DNA of 22,114 nucleotides from JAMCXS01 sp964459065 (GTDB lineage: Bacteria; Acidobacteriota; Terriglobia; UBA7540), in contig CAYWMN010000035.1 of assembly GCA_964459065.1 (NCBI GenBank), positions 1 to 22,114 on the forward strand, written 5' to 3'. Numbering within the stretch: the stretch's first letter is position 1; each line of letters begins with the position of its first letter. Under the pieces are notes generated by a model that saw nothing but the letters and a program-made list of their open reading frames with translations, was not told the origin of the DNA and searched no databases. Both the position numbers and the translations under genes were made by a program. Below are positions 8,285 to 16,518 of the stretch, one piece after another.

Positions 8285-9403
8285 TTAGAAGCGGACGCCC
8301 AGTCCTGTGCTCAAGGTGGCATTGTTCTTGTGATTGCCCGGCAGCGGGTTGCTGAGATAAAAGTCCACAAAGCTCACTGAAAACGAAAGCCGATGGGTCA
8401 AGGGGACGGCAAGCGACGTATTGGTGTCAAAGCGATATTCACCTGTCCGGGTAAGGTTGGGATAGAAATTGATGTCATGGATAACGTCAATCCACCTGGT
8501 CAGTTTCGCTGTGATTTTCTCACCTGCCAGCGCCTCAGCGCTGTTCGTGAGCAGGCTGGTTCCAGGCGGCAGAGGGAATGCGCTGGTATTCTCCAGATTG
8601 GTTCGAACGTAGGTCATGCCGCCCAGGACGCTGATATCCAGTTTGGGATGATGAAAGATGTCGCGGCCTAATCCGCCGCCGTATGTCTGGCGGAGCTTGA
8701 TCCCCTGCGGTTGGATGTAATCGTATTGCGCCAAGCCGAAGATGAAATTGCGGTTTGCAAACAAACGGTCTTGGCGGAGGACGCTGCTGAATGTATTGGA
8801 AGTGACCTCGGCGGCGGAGCTGGAGGACGTGGCGTGCGAAAAAATCGCCGCCAGGGAGAAGTTTGTTCGCCATTTGACGGGCAAGCCGGGGATGTTCGGC
8901 TGCAGGCGGATTGCATTCACATTGGCTGTGAGGCTGCGCGACTGCGTGTCTCCTGTGATCAGGCTGTAGCCCAGGTTGGTGACGCCGCTCCAACTCTGCC
9001 AGGGCTTGGCGTGGATGGTCTTTTGGAGTTTGGCAAAACTCTTTTCAGGATAGGCCGCAAGAAAGTTTTCAACCGGCGCCGCTGTGGCGGCATTGGGAAC
9101 CAATTCCCACTTTCCCTGAGATATGACTTCAAGCTTTCCTTTAATGGTGGTCCCGTCTGAGAGCACAATAACGGCCGGAGTTGATGTTTCAAAGGATTTG
9201 ATCTCACTCACATCCACAGTGATTTCACCCGTGACGTCGGATTTGAACAGGAGGTTCTTGCCCACAATTCGTTCCCATGTTCCGTGAATGACGTCGCCAT
9301 TCTTTAGGCGTAGGACGTCGGCGTGAAGTGAAACGAGGCCGATGAGAAACAGGATGACCAAAAAGGCAGAGTTGCGCAGGGTGGATATTATGGCTGTGCC
9401 CAC
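8285..9403 (-). CDS. DUF481 (YdiY-like) outer-membrane protein
   Basis: The protein has 372 residues, with a hydrophobic N-terminal signal (residues ~12-28, ending LHADV) and a small domain of paired short repeats (VLRLKNGDVIHG at 30-41 and VIVLSDGTTIKG further on), typical of proteins that precede a DUF481 barrel. The C-terminal ~230 residues alternate polar and hydrophobic residues and end in GLGVRF. A terminal phenylalanine is the hallmark of outer-membrane beta-barrels inserted by the BAM machinery. Its function is unknown; DUF481 proteins are outer-membrane components in Gram-negative bacteria. The start is a GTG at 9403 with no clear ribosome binding site, so the exact N-terminus is uncertain, but a signal peptide fits directly after it. 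It is divergent from gatB and 169 bp upstream of the AAA gene on the same strand. Confidence 0.85.
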   Translation of the reverse strand: MGTAIISTLRNSAFLVILFLIGLVSLHADVLRLKNGDVIHGTWERIVGKNLLFKSDVTGEITVDVSEIKSFETSTPAVIVLSDGTTIKGKLEVISQGKWELVPNAATAAPVENFLAAYPEKSFAKLQKTIHAKPWQSWSGVTNLGYSLITGDTQSRSLTANVNAIRLQPNIPGLPVKWRTNFSLAAIFSHATSSSSAAEVTSNTFSSVLRQDRLFANRNFIFGLAQYDYIQPQGIKLRQTYGGGLGRDIFHHPKLDISVLGGMTYVRTNLENTSAFPLPPGTSLLTNSAEALAGEKITAKLTRWIDVIHDINFYPNLTRTGEYRFDTNTSLAVPLTHRLSFSVSFVDFYLSNPLPGNHKNNATLSTGLGVRF

Positions 9404-9544
9404 AAGAAAATAGAGTTGTTTATCATTCTAGCATGGGAACAACCAGGATTTTGTGGTGCGGATGCCCGCCGAAAAGGTTGAAGACCAATTTGTGAGCTTT
9501 AACGGGCTGCAACGGCTCCGGTCGGCCAAGACTCTCTTCTCATG

Positions 9545-9550
9545 TATAAT
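9545..9550 (+). promoter_or_regulatory. Candidate -10 element for gatB
   Basis: A perfect TATAAT lies 77 bases before the gatB ATG in the divergent 224-bp region. No good -35 hexamer is present at 16-18 bases upstream, so this is only a candidate. It would give a leader of about 70 bases. Confidence 0.3.
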
Positions 9551-9627
9551 AAGGGCCTGCATAACGATTCATCGGGGGTATGCAAAGGCCCCCGTTTGGG
9601 CCAAGACCACAAGAATCAGGAGCCGCG

Positions 9628-11100
9628 ATGTCTACGGTAACAGCTACATCACCGGACGTTTTGTCGAGGTACGAACCTGTCATCGGGCTGGAGGTGCACG
9701 TCCAGCTCTCGACCCAGTCCAAGATCTTTTGTTCCTGCTCGACGCACTTTGGGGATCCGCCCAATCAAAATGTCTGCCCGGTTTGCCTGGGACTTCCGGG
9801 AGCGCTGCCGGTCCTGAGCCGAGACGCCGTGACGATGGCCATGAAGGCTGCTCTGGCGCTCAACTGCAGCATCAATCCGCGCTCACGGTTTGCGCGCAAG
9901 AACTACTTTTATCCCGACCTTCCCAAGGGATACCAGATTTCCCAATATGACGAGCCGCTTGCTGAACACGGCTGGGTGGACATCTTTGCAGAGGGCGCCT
10001 GGAAGCGGGTGGGCGTGACCCGCGTGCACATGGAAGAAGATGCCGGCAAATCGCTGCATGAAGGATTTCCGGATTCGGACGAGAAGACTTACATCGACCT
10101 CAATCGCACCGGCGTGCCGCTGATTGAAATTGTCAGCGAGCCGGACATGCGCTCCCCCGAGGAAGCTTACGATTATCTGACGCGGCTGAAAACTTTGATG
10201 CTCTACCTGGAAGTTTCCGACTGCAACATGGAAGAAGGAAGCCTCAGGGTTGACGCCAATGTCAGCGTGCGCAGAAAAGGGGCGACGGGTTTGGGAACCA
10301 AGACCGAGGTCAAGAATCTGAACTCCTTCCGGTTCCTGCAAAGGGCGCTCGCCTACGAGGTGGCGAGGCAGGTCGAGGTGCTGGAAAGCGGGGGTGAAAT
10401 CCAGCAGGAGACCCGGTTGTTTGACAGCCGGGAGCAGAAGACGTACGGAATGCGGTCCAAGGAGTTTGCCCATGATTACCGCTATTTCCCGGAGCCGGAC
10501 CTGCTGCCTTTGGTGGTTGACGAGGCGTGGAAAGAAGATGTGCGGCGGTCCCTACCGGAACTTCCCGGCGCGCGGGAGAACCGCTTTTTAAGCCAGTACA
10601 CACTGCCTGCGCAAGACGCGGCTTTGCTGGCGCAAACACGCGCCGTGGCCGACTATTTTGAGGAAACCGTTCAGGAGGGCAGCGAACCTAAGCTTGCCGC
10701 AAACTGGATCCTGAATGACCTGACCTATCTGTTGCAGGAGAAGGGCCAAGAACTGGCCGATTGTCCCATCAGCCCGGCTAAACTGGCCGGCCTGATCAAG
10801 CTTGTCGCCAAGGGAACTCTTTCAGGAAAGATGGCGAAGGATGTGCTGGCCGATATGTTCCAAACGGGCCGGACCGCCAGCGAGGTTGTCAGTGAGAAGG
10901 GCCTCTCGCAGATATCGGACCCTGAAAAGATCGCAACGACCGTGCGGGAGATCATCGACGCAAACCCCAGGCAGACGGAGCAATATCGCAGCGGCAAGAC
11001 GGCGACGCTGGGATGGTTTGTCGGGCAGGTCATGAAAGCCACGCACGGTCAGGCCAATCCAAAACTTGTCCAGGAAGTCTTGAAGAAGGAACTTTCCTGA
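9628..11100 (+). CDS. gatB: Asp-tRNA(Asn)/Glu-tRNA(Gln) amidotransferase subunit B
   Basis: GatB is the tRNA-binding and kinase subunit of the GatCAB amidotransferase, which converts misacylated Asp-tRNA(Asn) and Glu-tRNA(Gln) to their amide forms. The protein has 490 residues, normal for the family. Conserved signatures include EPVIGLEVHVQL at 16-27, a cysteine-rich segment with CSC at 35-37 and CPVCLGLPG at 50-58, YFYPDLPKGYQISQYD at 93-108, and HMEEDAGK further on. The C-terminal ~150 residues form the helical and YqeY-like tail, ending near ELS. The ATG at 9628 is chosen because AGGAG lies 7 bases upstream and homologues start close to the EPVIGLE motif; an ATG at 9580 in frame has no ribosome binding site. 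gatA and gatC are not in the window, so the operon is split here. Confidence 0.97.
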   Translation: MSTVTATSPDVLSRYEPVIGLEVHVQLSTQSKIFCSCSTHFGDPPNQNVCPVCLGLPGALPVLSRDAVTMAMKAALALNCSINPRSRFARKNYFYPDLPKGYQISQYDEPLAEHGWVDIFAEGAWKRVGVTRVHMEEDAGKSLHEGFPDSDEKTYIDLNRTGVPLIEIVSEPDMRSPEEAYDYLTRLKTLMLYLEVSDCNMEEGSLRVDANVSVRRKGATGLGTKTEVKNLNSFRFLQRALAYEVARQVEVLESGGEIQQETRLFDSREQKTYGMRSKEFAHDYRYFPEPDLLPLVVDEAWKEDVRRSLPELPGARENRFLSQYTLPAQDAALLAQTRAVADYFEETVQEGSEPKLAANWILNDLTYLLQEKGQELADCPISPAKLAGLIKLVAKGTLSGKMAKDVLADMFQTGRTASEVVSEKGLSQISDPEKIATTVREIIDANPRQTEQYRSGKTATLGWFVGQVMKATHGQANPKLVQEVLKKELS

Positions 11101-11191
11101 TTTTTCACGGTCATTTGCGACACACTTTGGTCTGAAAGGATATATCCTCCGTGTTTCCGGGCTGGAAGCCGGGTGAAGGGATTGAGGTGGT

Positions 11192-12421
11192 ATGAGGTTC
11201 AAGCCGTGCTCCGTTTTGTTTCTCGCCCTGGCGGCGGGAATATTGCTGCCCGTCGGCTTCGCGCATGGGGCCACGCCTGCCGCAGCAGGCCGGCAAGCCA
11301 GTCACGGAAGAACTACTTCCAGCCGCCGCGCATCGAAAACCCCACGAGAAAAAGTCAAAAGACGCGCCGATCGAAGACTCGGCAGCCACCGGAGCGCTTT
11401 GGCCCGGAAGCACTTCTCTCAGGGCAAGCAGCTCCAGAAGAAAGGTTATCTCGCGGGCGCCCTTTACCATTTTCGCGAGGCTGTGAAGGCGGCGCCTAAT
11501 TGGTCCGAGGCTCACGATTCGCTGGGCCAAGTCCTCGAACAGAAAGGGGACAATAGCGGCGCCATGTTGGAATATCTGCGGGCCATCCGGATTGACCCGG
11601 GTGACGCCGAGGCGCATTCCGACTTGGGTTCTTTGCTGCGCCGCGAGGGAAATTTGAAAGGCGCCGAGGCGGAATTCAAGAAATGCCTCGACATCGATCC
11701 GGGTAACGTGGAAGCGCGCAACAACCTGGGTTTGACTGAGGCCCTTGCGGGCAACCTGGGCCAGGCGATAGCCGAATTCGAAGAAACTGTCAGTCTCAAG
11801 CCGGGCTGGGCTCTGGCGCACGATAATCTTGGAAACGCTCTGGCGCTCCAGGGAAATCTTAAAGAGGCGGTTGCCCAGCACCACATCGCTATTGCGTTGA
11901 AGCCGGATTGGGCTGAACCTCACAATAATCTGGGCAACACTTTGCGGCAGATGGGAGACCTGGCTGGGGCGGCTAAGGAATTCCGCAAGGCTTTCAAATT
12001 AAGGCCCAACTATGCTGCTGCGCACAACAATTTAGGCCTGGTGTTGCGGTTGCAAGGACATTTAAAGGCCGCGATTGCCGAATACCATACGGCGCTGCGC
12101 TTGAACCCGGATTACGCGGGCGCGCACAACAATCTGGCTGCCGCGTTTTACCAGGAGCATGATTGGAAGGGCGCGAGTGCCGAATACGGCCAGGTGCTGC
12201 GCCTAAAGCCAAACGACGCGACCGCCTATTTTAACCTGGGCCTGACTCTCGAAGCCGCAGGCAATCGGCCGGCAGCGGTTGCGCAGTTTAAAAAAGCTCA
12301 TGAATTGGACCCCGGCAATCAGCAGTATGCGCAGGTTTATCAAAACATGGCGCAACGCTCCGGAACCTCCGCTGCAGATTCTCGAAAAGAGCCTGAAACG
12401 AAGGCGAACAAGTCCCAGTAA
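11192..12421 (+). CDS. Exported tetratricopeptide-repeat protein (nine TPRs)
   Basis: This is a 409-residue protein with a signal peptide (MRFKPC then a hydrophobic core to about residue 24, likely cleaved near AHGA). A 40-residue strongly basic, low-complexity linker follows at about 32-70. Nine consecutive 34-residue TPR units fill residues ~71-376, recognisable by the recurring AHNNLG... G.. A...F..A..L.P pattern. The tail is short, polar and lysine/glutamate-rich. TPR solenoids are protein-binding scaffolds, so it probably organises a periplasmic or envelope complex; no catalytic domain is present. It lies 91 bases after gatB and 26 bases before the peroxiredoxin gene on the same strand, so the last two may be co-transcribed. 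GAGGTGG precedes the ATG. The binding partner cannot be predicted. Confidence 0.88.
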   Translation: MRFKPCSVLFLALAAGILLPVGFAHGATPAAAGRQASHGRTTSSRRASKTPREKVKRRADRRLGSHRSALARKHFSQGKQLQKKGYLAGALYHFREAVKAAPNWSEAHDSLGQVLEQKGDNSGAMLEYLRAIRIDPGDAEAHSDLGSLLRREGNLKGAEAEFKKCLDIDPGNVEARNNLGLTEALAGNLGQAIAEFEETVSLKPGWALAHDNLGNALALQGNLKEAVAQHHIAIALKPDWAEPHNNLGNTLRQMGDLAGAAKEFRKAFKLRPNYAAAHNNLGLVLRLQGHLKAAIAEYHTALRLNPDYAGAHNNLAAAFYQEHDWKGASAEYGQVLRLKPNDATAYFNLGLTLEAAGNRPAAVAQFKKAHELDPGNQQYAQVYQNMAQRSGTSAADSRKEPETKANKSQ

Positions 12422-12447
12422 GTTCTCTTCATAGAAAGGAACAAACG

Positions 12448-12906
12448 ATGCTCAAGATTGGTGACAAGGCACCGAATTTTTCTTTGCTTTCTGACTCGGG
12501 CAAGACCCTGAAACTGAGTGACTTCAAAGGGGGTCCCCTGGTGCTCTATTTCTACCCGAGGGCGGATACTCCCGGCTGCACGCGCGAGGCTCACGGATTC
12601 CGTGACGCCCAAGAACAACTTGAGAAGCTGGGTGCCAAAGTTGTGGGAGTCAGCGCGGATTCTCCTGAGGCGCTCGCGAAGTTCCGAGACAAATACAGCC
12701 TGAACTTTCCCTTGTTGAGCGACCCTACCCATCAGGCGCTTGAGGCTTACGGAGTCTGGCAGGAAAAGAACCTGTACGGAAAAAAGAGCATGGGGATTGT
12801 CCGGACGACTTACATTATCAATCCGCAAGGGAAGATCAAAGCGGTGTTCCCGCGCGTGAAGGTCGACGGCCACGTGGAGCAGGTGGTGGCGGCGCTGAAG
12901 TTGTAA
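12448..12906 (+). CDS. bcp: Thioredoxin-dependent thiol peroxidase, Bcp/PrxQ type
   Basis: This is a 152-residue peroxiredoxin that reduces hydrogen peroxide and organic hydroperoxides. The active-site segment is YPRADTPGCTREAHGF (36-51), with the peroxidatic cysteine at C44. In E. coli Bcp the resolving cysteine sits five residues later; here that position is H49 and the protein has no other cysteine. It should therefore work as a one-cysteine enzyme that is resolved by an external thiol. The remaining fold is complete, including GVSADSPEALAKF and the C-terminal TTYIINPQGKI strand. AGGA precedes the ATG. The gene ends 10 bases before the end of the opposing panC fusion, so the two genes converge with almost no spacer. 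The bcp family call is firm; the symbol follows common usage. Confidence 0.95.
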   Translation: MLKIGDKAPNFSLLSDSGKTLKLSDFKGGPLVLYFYPRADTPGCTREAHGFRDAQEQLEKLGAKVVGVSADSPEALAKFRDKYSLNFPLLSDPTHQALEAYGVWQEKNLYGKKSMGIVRTTYIINPQGKIKAVFPRVKVDGHVEQVVAALKL

Positions 12907-12916
12907 GGCGTGAGGG

Positions 12917-14455
12917 TTACTGCAGCAGGGACGAGATGGAAGGGCTTCGCTGGTAGCCGAGCGACGGATGGTGGCAGTAAATGATTCGGAATTCCCGGTT
13001 TCCCAGCGCGAGAATATTGAGCGAGTCGTCGGCCCAGCCTTGGGATCCCAGTGTGGCGGCAAATGGCGGAACCTCTGCGGCATTGCGGCCCAGGAGAAAA
13101 CGCTGCACTCCTTCGTAAGCATCTTCTCCAAGGACCACCAGGGTATTAAGGTTTGGAAACAAATTGAGTTCGTTCCGAAGATGGCGCGCGCAGTTTCGTA
13201 TCGCGCGTTCGGGAGTTCGCGGGCCTGTCGCGTGGCAGCGAATGGCGTCCGTCAAAATGAAGCGCTTCTTGAACGCGGCAAAGTCTTGAATGCCCAGCAA
13301 ATCATACAAGCCGTTCACAAACCGGTTCGGCCTGCCGTTATTTCGATAATAAGAGTTGTCCGGCCGGGTGGAGGCATGGCGCCCGATCACAGCAATGCGA
13401 ACATCATTTAAGTTGGGGTAATCCCGCTTAAGGTACTTGGCCATATATTCCCGGGGCGGGAGCAGAATGGTGGAGATCGCGGCGCAATCACGGCACCCGT
13501 CGATTTTGCGCGTCACGCATTCCACGTCGATCCCGGGGATTCTGGTACCCGTATCGGCAACCGCAGGCGCAGCGAAGGCCATGTGAAGGCGATCTTCGGG
13601 ACTTGATTCCGGAGGGCCGAAAATCGTGTTGTCAATCAATCGAACCGGTCCCACGCGGGCGGCCACCAAGGCCGCGGTTCCCGCTGTTATGCGTTGTGCC
13701 GGCTCGAAACGAGTGGGGTTGACGATGGCCGTATAGTCAACCTTAACTTCTGGATCAGCCTCCAGAATCCTGTTCATTTCATTCAGAACCTGACGGGCGT
13801 CAGCCTGGCCGGCTCCGGCCAGTTCTTCTGCCCTGCGAAGACTGCGGCTGAGTGCCAGCGCGGATTTTCGCTGGCGCTGGTTCAGAAAAACGTTTCGAGA
13901 ACTGATTGCCAGGCCATCTTTCTCCCTGACGATGGGACAAAATACCATCTGAATGTTCAGATTCAGATCCTCGACTAAGCGGCGGATAACAACCGCCTGT
14001 TGAAAATCTTTTTGCCCGAAATAAGCCATGTCGGGAGAGACAATGTTGAAGAGCTTGACGACGACGGTGGCGACCCCGCGAAAGTGCCCGGGACGCGACG
14101 CTCCTTCAAACTGCTGCGCCAGCGGGCCGGGATCGATGAAGGTTTGGAATCCCTCGGAATACATCTCTCCGGAGGCCGGAGCGAAAACGAAGTCGATGTT
14201 GTAGGAACCAAGCAGGTCGAGGTCACGATCGAGTTCGCGGGGATATTGATCGTAGTCTTCGTTGGGGCCAAATTGGGTGGGGTTAACAAAAATTGAAACT
14301 GCCACCACGTCGCACTGCCGCTTGGCTTGGAGCACCAGGCTCACGTGTCCGCTGTGGAGAGCGCCCATGGTGGGCACCAATCCGATCGTTTTGCCGCGAC
14401 TGCGGGTTTCGCGCGCCAGGGATTTCATTTCCTTGATGGAGGTGACCAATCGCAT
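12917..14455 (-). CDS. panC: Pantothenate synthetase fused to a UDG-like Fe-S domain
   Basis: Residues 1-280 are a complete pantothenate synthetase, which joins pantoate and beta-alanine using ATP. PTMGALHSGH at 28-37 gives the HxGH nucleotide motif, GQKDFQQ is at 147-153, ISSRN at 184-188, and the usual end of the enzyme is near LIDN at 273-276. The frame then continues without a stop through a ~30-residue linker into a ~200-residue second domain. This has CRDC at 321-324, C407 and C422 (C-x14-C), a VVLGEDAY strand at 440-447 and HHPS at 495-498. That is the arrangement of family-4/5 uracil-DNA glycosylases with a 4Fe-4S cluster. The usual GExPG motif is replaced by GRHAS at 358-362. AGGA precedes the ATG. 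It follows panB by 114 bases. PanC function is secure; the role of the C-terminal domain is unknown. Confidence 0.93.
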   Translation of the reverse strand: MRLVTSIKEMKSLARETRSRGKTIGLVPTMGALHSGHVSLVLQAKRQCDVVAVSIFVNPTQFGPNEDYDQYPRELDRDLDLLGSYNIDFVFAPASGEMYSEGFQTFIDPGPLAQQFEGASRPGHFRGVATVVVKLFNIVSPDMAYFGQKDFQQAVVIRRLVEDLNLNIQMVFCPIVREKDGLAISSRNVFLNQRQRKSALALSRSLRRAEELAGAGQADARQVLNEMNRILEADPEVKVDYTAIVNPTRFEPAQRITAGTAALVAARVGPVRLIDNTIFGPPESSPEDRLHMAFAAPAVADTGTRIPGIDVECVTRKIDGCRDCAAISTILLPPREYMAKYLKRDYPNLNDVRIAVIGRHASTRPDNSYYRNNGRPNRFVNGLYDLLGIQDFAAFKKRFILTDAIRCHATGPRTPERAIRNCARHLRNELNLFPNLNTLVVLGEDAYEGVQRFLLGRNAAEVPPFAATLGSQGWADDSLNILALGNREFRIIYCHHPSLGYQRSPSISSLLQ

Positions 14456-14569
14456 AGGTCTTCCTGAAAAATTAGCCGATAGCGGAAGGCGCAGCCCGCG
14501 CTGCGGCTTGAAAATCCTTTGCCCTCAAAGTGAATCGAGCCCCTACCATAAACGCTGGAGACATAATAA

Positions 14570-15448
14570 TCAACCCCGGGGGCCGGGGGAAACCTCCTTT
14601 TCGAACTGATCAAGGAGGCTCGATGACCCATGGTACGATTCGCGGTCGCTCGGATATCGGCCTTCAGAAACATCGTCTTTGAACCGCGCAAGGGCTCCCT
14701 GCAGCGTTTCCCGGAGGTTTGCATAGGGCCGCACAAACTTGGCCGGTTGCCCGAAACTCAACCCGGCGAGGTCGTGGAAAACCAGGATCTGACCGTCGCA
14801 GTCCGGGCCTGCTCCAATGCCGATGGTCGGGATGCGCAACCGCCGCGTCAAGGTGGTTGCCAGTTCGCGAGGGATTGCTTCTAACACGATGGCGAAAACT
14901 CCGGCGTCTTCCAGGGCCTGTGCGTCCGCCAGCAGGCTATTCGCTGCTTCCGAGCTTCGTCCCTGGACCGAATAGCCGCCCAGGCGGTGGATGGATTGGG
15001 GCGTAAGCCCGATGTGGCCCATGACGGGAATTTCCGCGTCAACCAACCTCCGGACCAGGCGAGCGCGTGACCGGCCGCCTTCCAGCTTGACGGCTTCAGC
15101 TCCACCCTGCTTGATGAAGCGCAGGCTCGTTTCGAGCGCTTCCTTTGCGCCGGTATGGTAAGACCCGTACGGGAGGTCGGCAACCAGCAGCGCCCTTTTG
15201 ACGCCACGCCGCGCCGCGCGGAGATGATGAAGCATCTCTTCGCTGGTCAGGGGAATGGTGGAGTCGTAACCGAGGACTACTTGAGCGAGGGAATCGCCGA
15301 CCAGTGCCAGGTCGATCCCGGCTTCATCAATCAGGCGTGCTGTCGGATAATCGTAGGCGGTGAGCGCCGTGATCTTTTCCCCTCGGAGTTTGCGCTCGAG
15401 GATGGTGGGAACGGTTACTTTGCTCACGGCCGAGGAATGCAGGTCCAT
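14570..15448 (-). CDS. panB: 3-methyl-2-oxobutanoate hydroxymethyltransferase
   Basis: PanB transfers a hydroxymethyl group from 5,10-methylene-tetrahydrofolate to alpha-ketoisovalerate to make ketopantoate, the first committed step of pantothenate and CoA synthesis. The protein has 292 residues, against 264 in E. coli; the extra length is at both ends. Metal and substrate residues are in place: VGDSL with D52, ADLP with D91, and KLEGG with E123. TALTAYDYPTA at 28-38 and PTIGIGAGPDCDGQILV are also clear family signatures. The ATG at 15448 is preceded by AAGGAG 8 bases upstream. It lies upstream of panC on the same strand; the gene for ketopantoate reductase (panE) is not in the window. A 221-bp spacer separates it from the kinase gene, so it may have its own promoter. 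Confidence 0.97.
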   Translation of the reverse strand: MDLHSSAVSKVTVPTILERKLRGEKITALTAYDYPTARLIDEAGIDLALVGDSLAQVVLGYDSTIPLTSEEMLHHLRAARRGVKRALLVADLPYGSYHTGAKEALETSLRFIKQGGAEAVKLEGGRSRARLVRRLVDAEIPVMGHIGLTPQSIHRLGGYSVQGRSSEAANSLLADAQALEDAGVFAIVLEAIPRELATTLTRRLRIPTIGIGAGPDCDGQILVFHDLAGLSFGQPAKFVRPYANLRETLQGALARFKDDVSEGRYPSDRESYHGSSSLLDQFEKEVSPGPRG

Positions 15449-15669
15449 GGCGTTACTCCTTATTGGGAATCAAGAATCAAAAGTCTTGCCGCGCCGGGAT
15501 AGCCCCTGAAAAACAGAACCCTCTCGGGCCCAGACCGGCGATGAGGACGCTTCAAGCCCTTGCCCCCGCTCGAAGGCCGCCGCTTGCCTGGAAAAAGAGG
15601 GTCGGAAAAACTCGAATTCCCGACACGCGGCGTTGTTAAAGCCCCGGCGCGCCGTTGTCGGCACCCGTC

Positions 15670-16335
15670 TCAGTCCACAGGGGCGGATCCAAGCGGCAAA
15701 AAATATTGAGTCCCCTGAACCGGCTGACTCAATCGCTTCAGTAACTGCTTTAAATCTTCGTTCCGGTCGACAAAGTCGATCTCGGACGTTTCAATAACCA
15801 GAAGGTTGCTCGCGTGATAATGGAAGAAGAAGTGTTCGTATGCGTTGATTACCGCCTCGAGATATTCTTCTGAAATGCGGTTTTCAAAGGGAGCGTTCTT
15901 CTTCTCAATCCGCTTCTTGAGCATCTCCGGCTTCGCTTGTAAGTATATCACCAAGTCAGGGATAGGTACCTGCTCGGCAAACAACTCGTAGTACTCCTCG
16001 TAAAGCCGCAACTCAGCATCATTCAGGTTCAGATAGGCGAAGAGCTTGTCTTTTTCAAAGATATAATCGCTGACCACCACTCGATTGGCGGAGGCGGCAA
16101 GGTCCAGCGCGCGAAGCTGCTTGTAGCGTGCCAACAGAAAGTACAACTGGCTTGAGAAGGCAGCCCCGGGTTTTTCACCGTAAAAGCTCCGAAGGAAGGG
16201 GTTGTCATCAACGTCGCGCAGCCGCTCGGCGCCCATGTGATCAGCCAGGATATTGGCCAAAGTCGTTTTGCCGACTCGAATCGGTCCTTCAACCGCGATG
16301 AACTGCGGGGGTTCGTAAAGTGGGAGGTTGGGCAC
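15670..16335 (-). CDS. Deoxynucleoside kinase family protein
   Basis: This is a 221-residue member of the deoxynucleoside kinase (dCK/dGK/dAK) family, which phosphorylates deoxynucleosides in dNTP salvage. The P-loop is EGPIRVGKTT at 16-25. A central VVVSDYIFEKDKLFA segment at 86-100 occupies the place of the family's catalytic (E/D)R motif, with S-D-Y rather than D-R-S. The lid region is KPEMLKKRIEKKN at 135-147. It starts with GTG at 16335, with AAGGA 7 bases upstream; no closer ATG is available. It lies just downstream of folK: the apparent spacing is inflated by the gap, and the true distance is about 48 bases if the 55-bp flanks are one sequence. This folK-kinase-panB-panC order makes the assignment more secure. 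Which deoxynucleoside it prefers is not visible. Confidence 0.85.
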   Translation of the reverse strand: MPNLPLYEPPQFIAVEGPIRVGKTTLANILADHMGAERLRDVDDNPFLRSFYGEKPGAAFSSQLYFLLARYKQLRALDLAASANRVVVSDYIFEKDKLFAYLNLNDAELRLYEEYYELFAEQVPIPDLVIYLQAKPEMLKKRIEKKNAPFENRISEEYLEAVINAYEHFFFHYHASNLLVIETSEIDFVDRNEDLKQLLKRLSQPVQGTQYFLPLGSAPVD

Positions 16336-16363
16336 TGGAAATTCCTTGCTTGAGATTACTCTC

Positions 16364-16418
16364 GTGAAATGTCGGCAGCCCCTTCAGGCGCTGGCCTTGC
16401 GCCCCGATTGGTTCTTGC
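16364..16418. repeat. 55-bp direct repeat, left copy beside gap
   Basis: These 55 bases are identical to 16519-16573 on the other side of the run of N. They encode the C-terminal end of folK, including its stop at 16384-16386. The copy is best explained as the overlapping ends of two contigs, not as a biological duplication. Confidence 0.95.
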
Positions 16419-16518
16419 NNNNNNNNNNNNNNNNNNNNNNNNNNNNNNNNNNNNNNNNNNNNNNNNNNNNNNNNNNNNNNNNNNNNNNNNNNNNNNNNNN
16501 NNNNNNNNNNNNNNNNNN
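16419..16518. other. Scaffold gap of exactly 100 N
   Basis: The run is exactly 100 N, a conventional placeholder length. Because both flanks are the same 55-mer, the real gap is probably zero and the contigs should be merged. Confidence 0.97.

Noticed and set aside
11138..11147. Perfect palindrome GGATATATCC before the TPR gene
   Set aside because: Ten bases with no second copy nearby; easily expected by chance and no known operator is recognised.
11111..11923. 270-codon open frame on the minus strand
   Set aside because: It is antisense to the TPR protein gene; the repeat periodicity of the real gene keeps this frame open.
15470..15664. 64-codon open frame on the minus strand between the kinase and panB
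   Set aside because: No similarity, no clear ribosome binding site and unremarkable composition; the 221-bp spacer is more likely untranslated.
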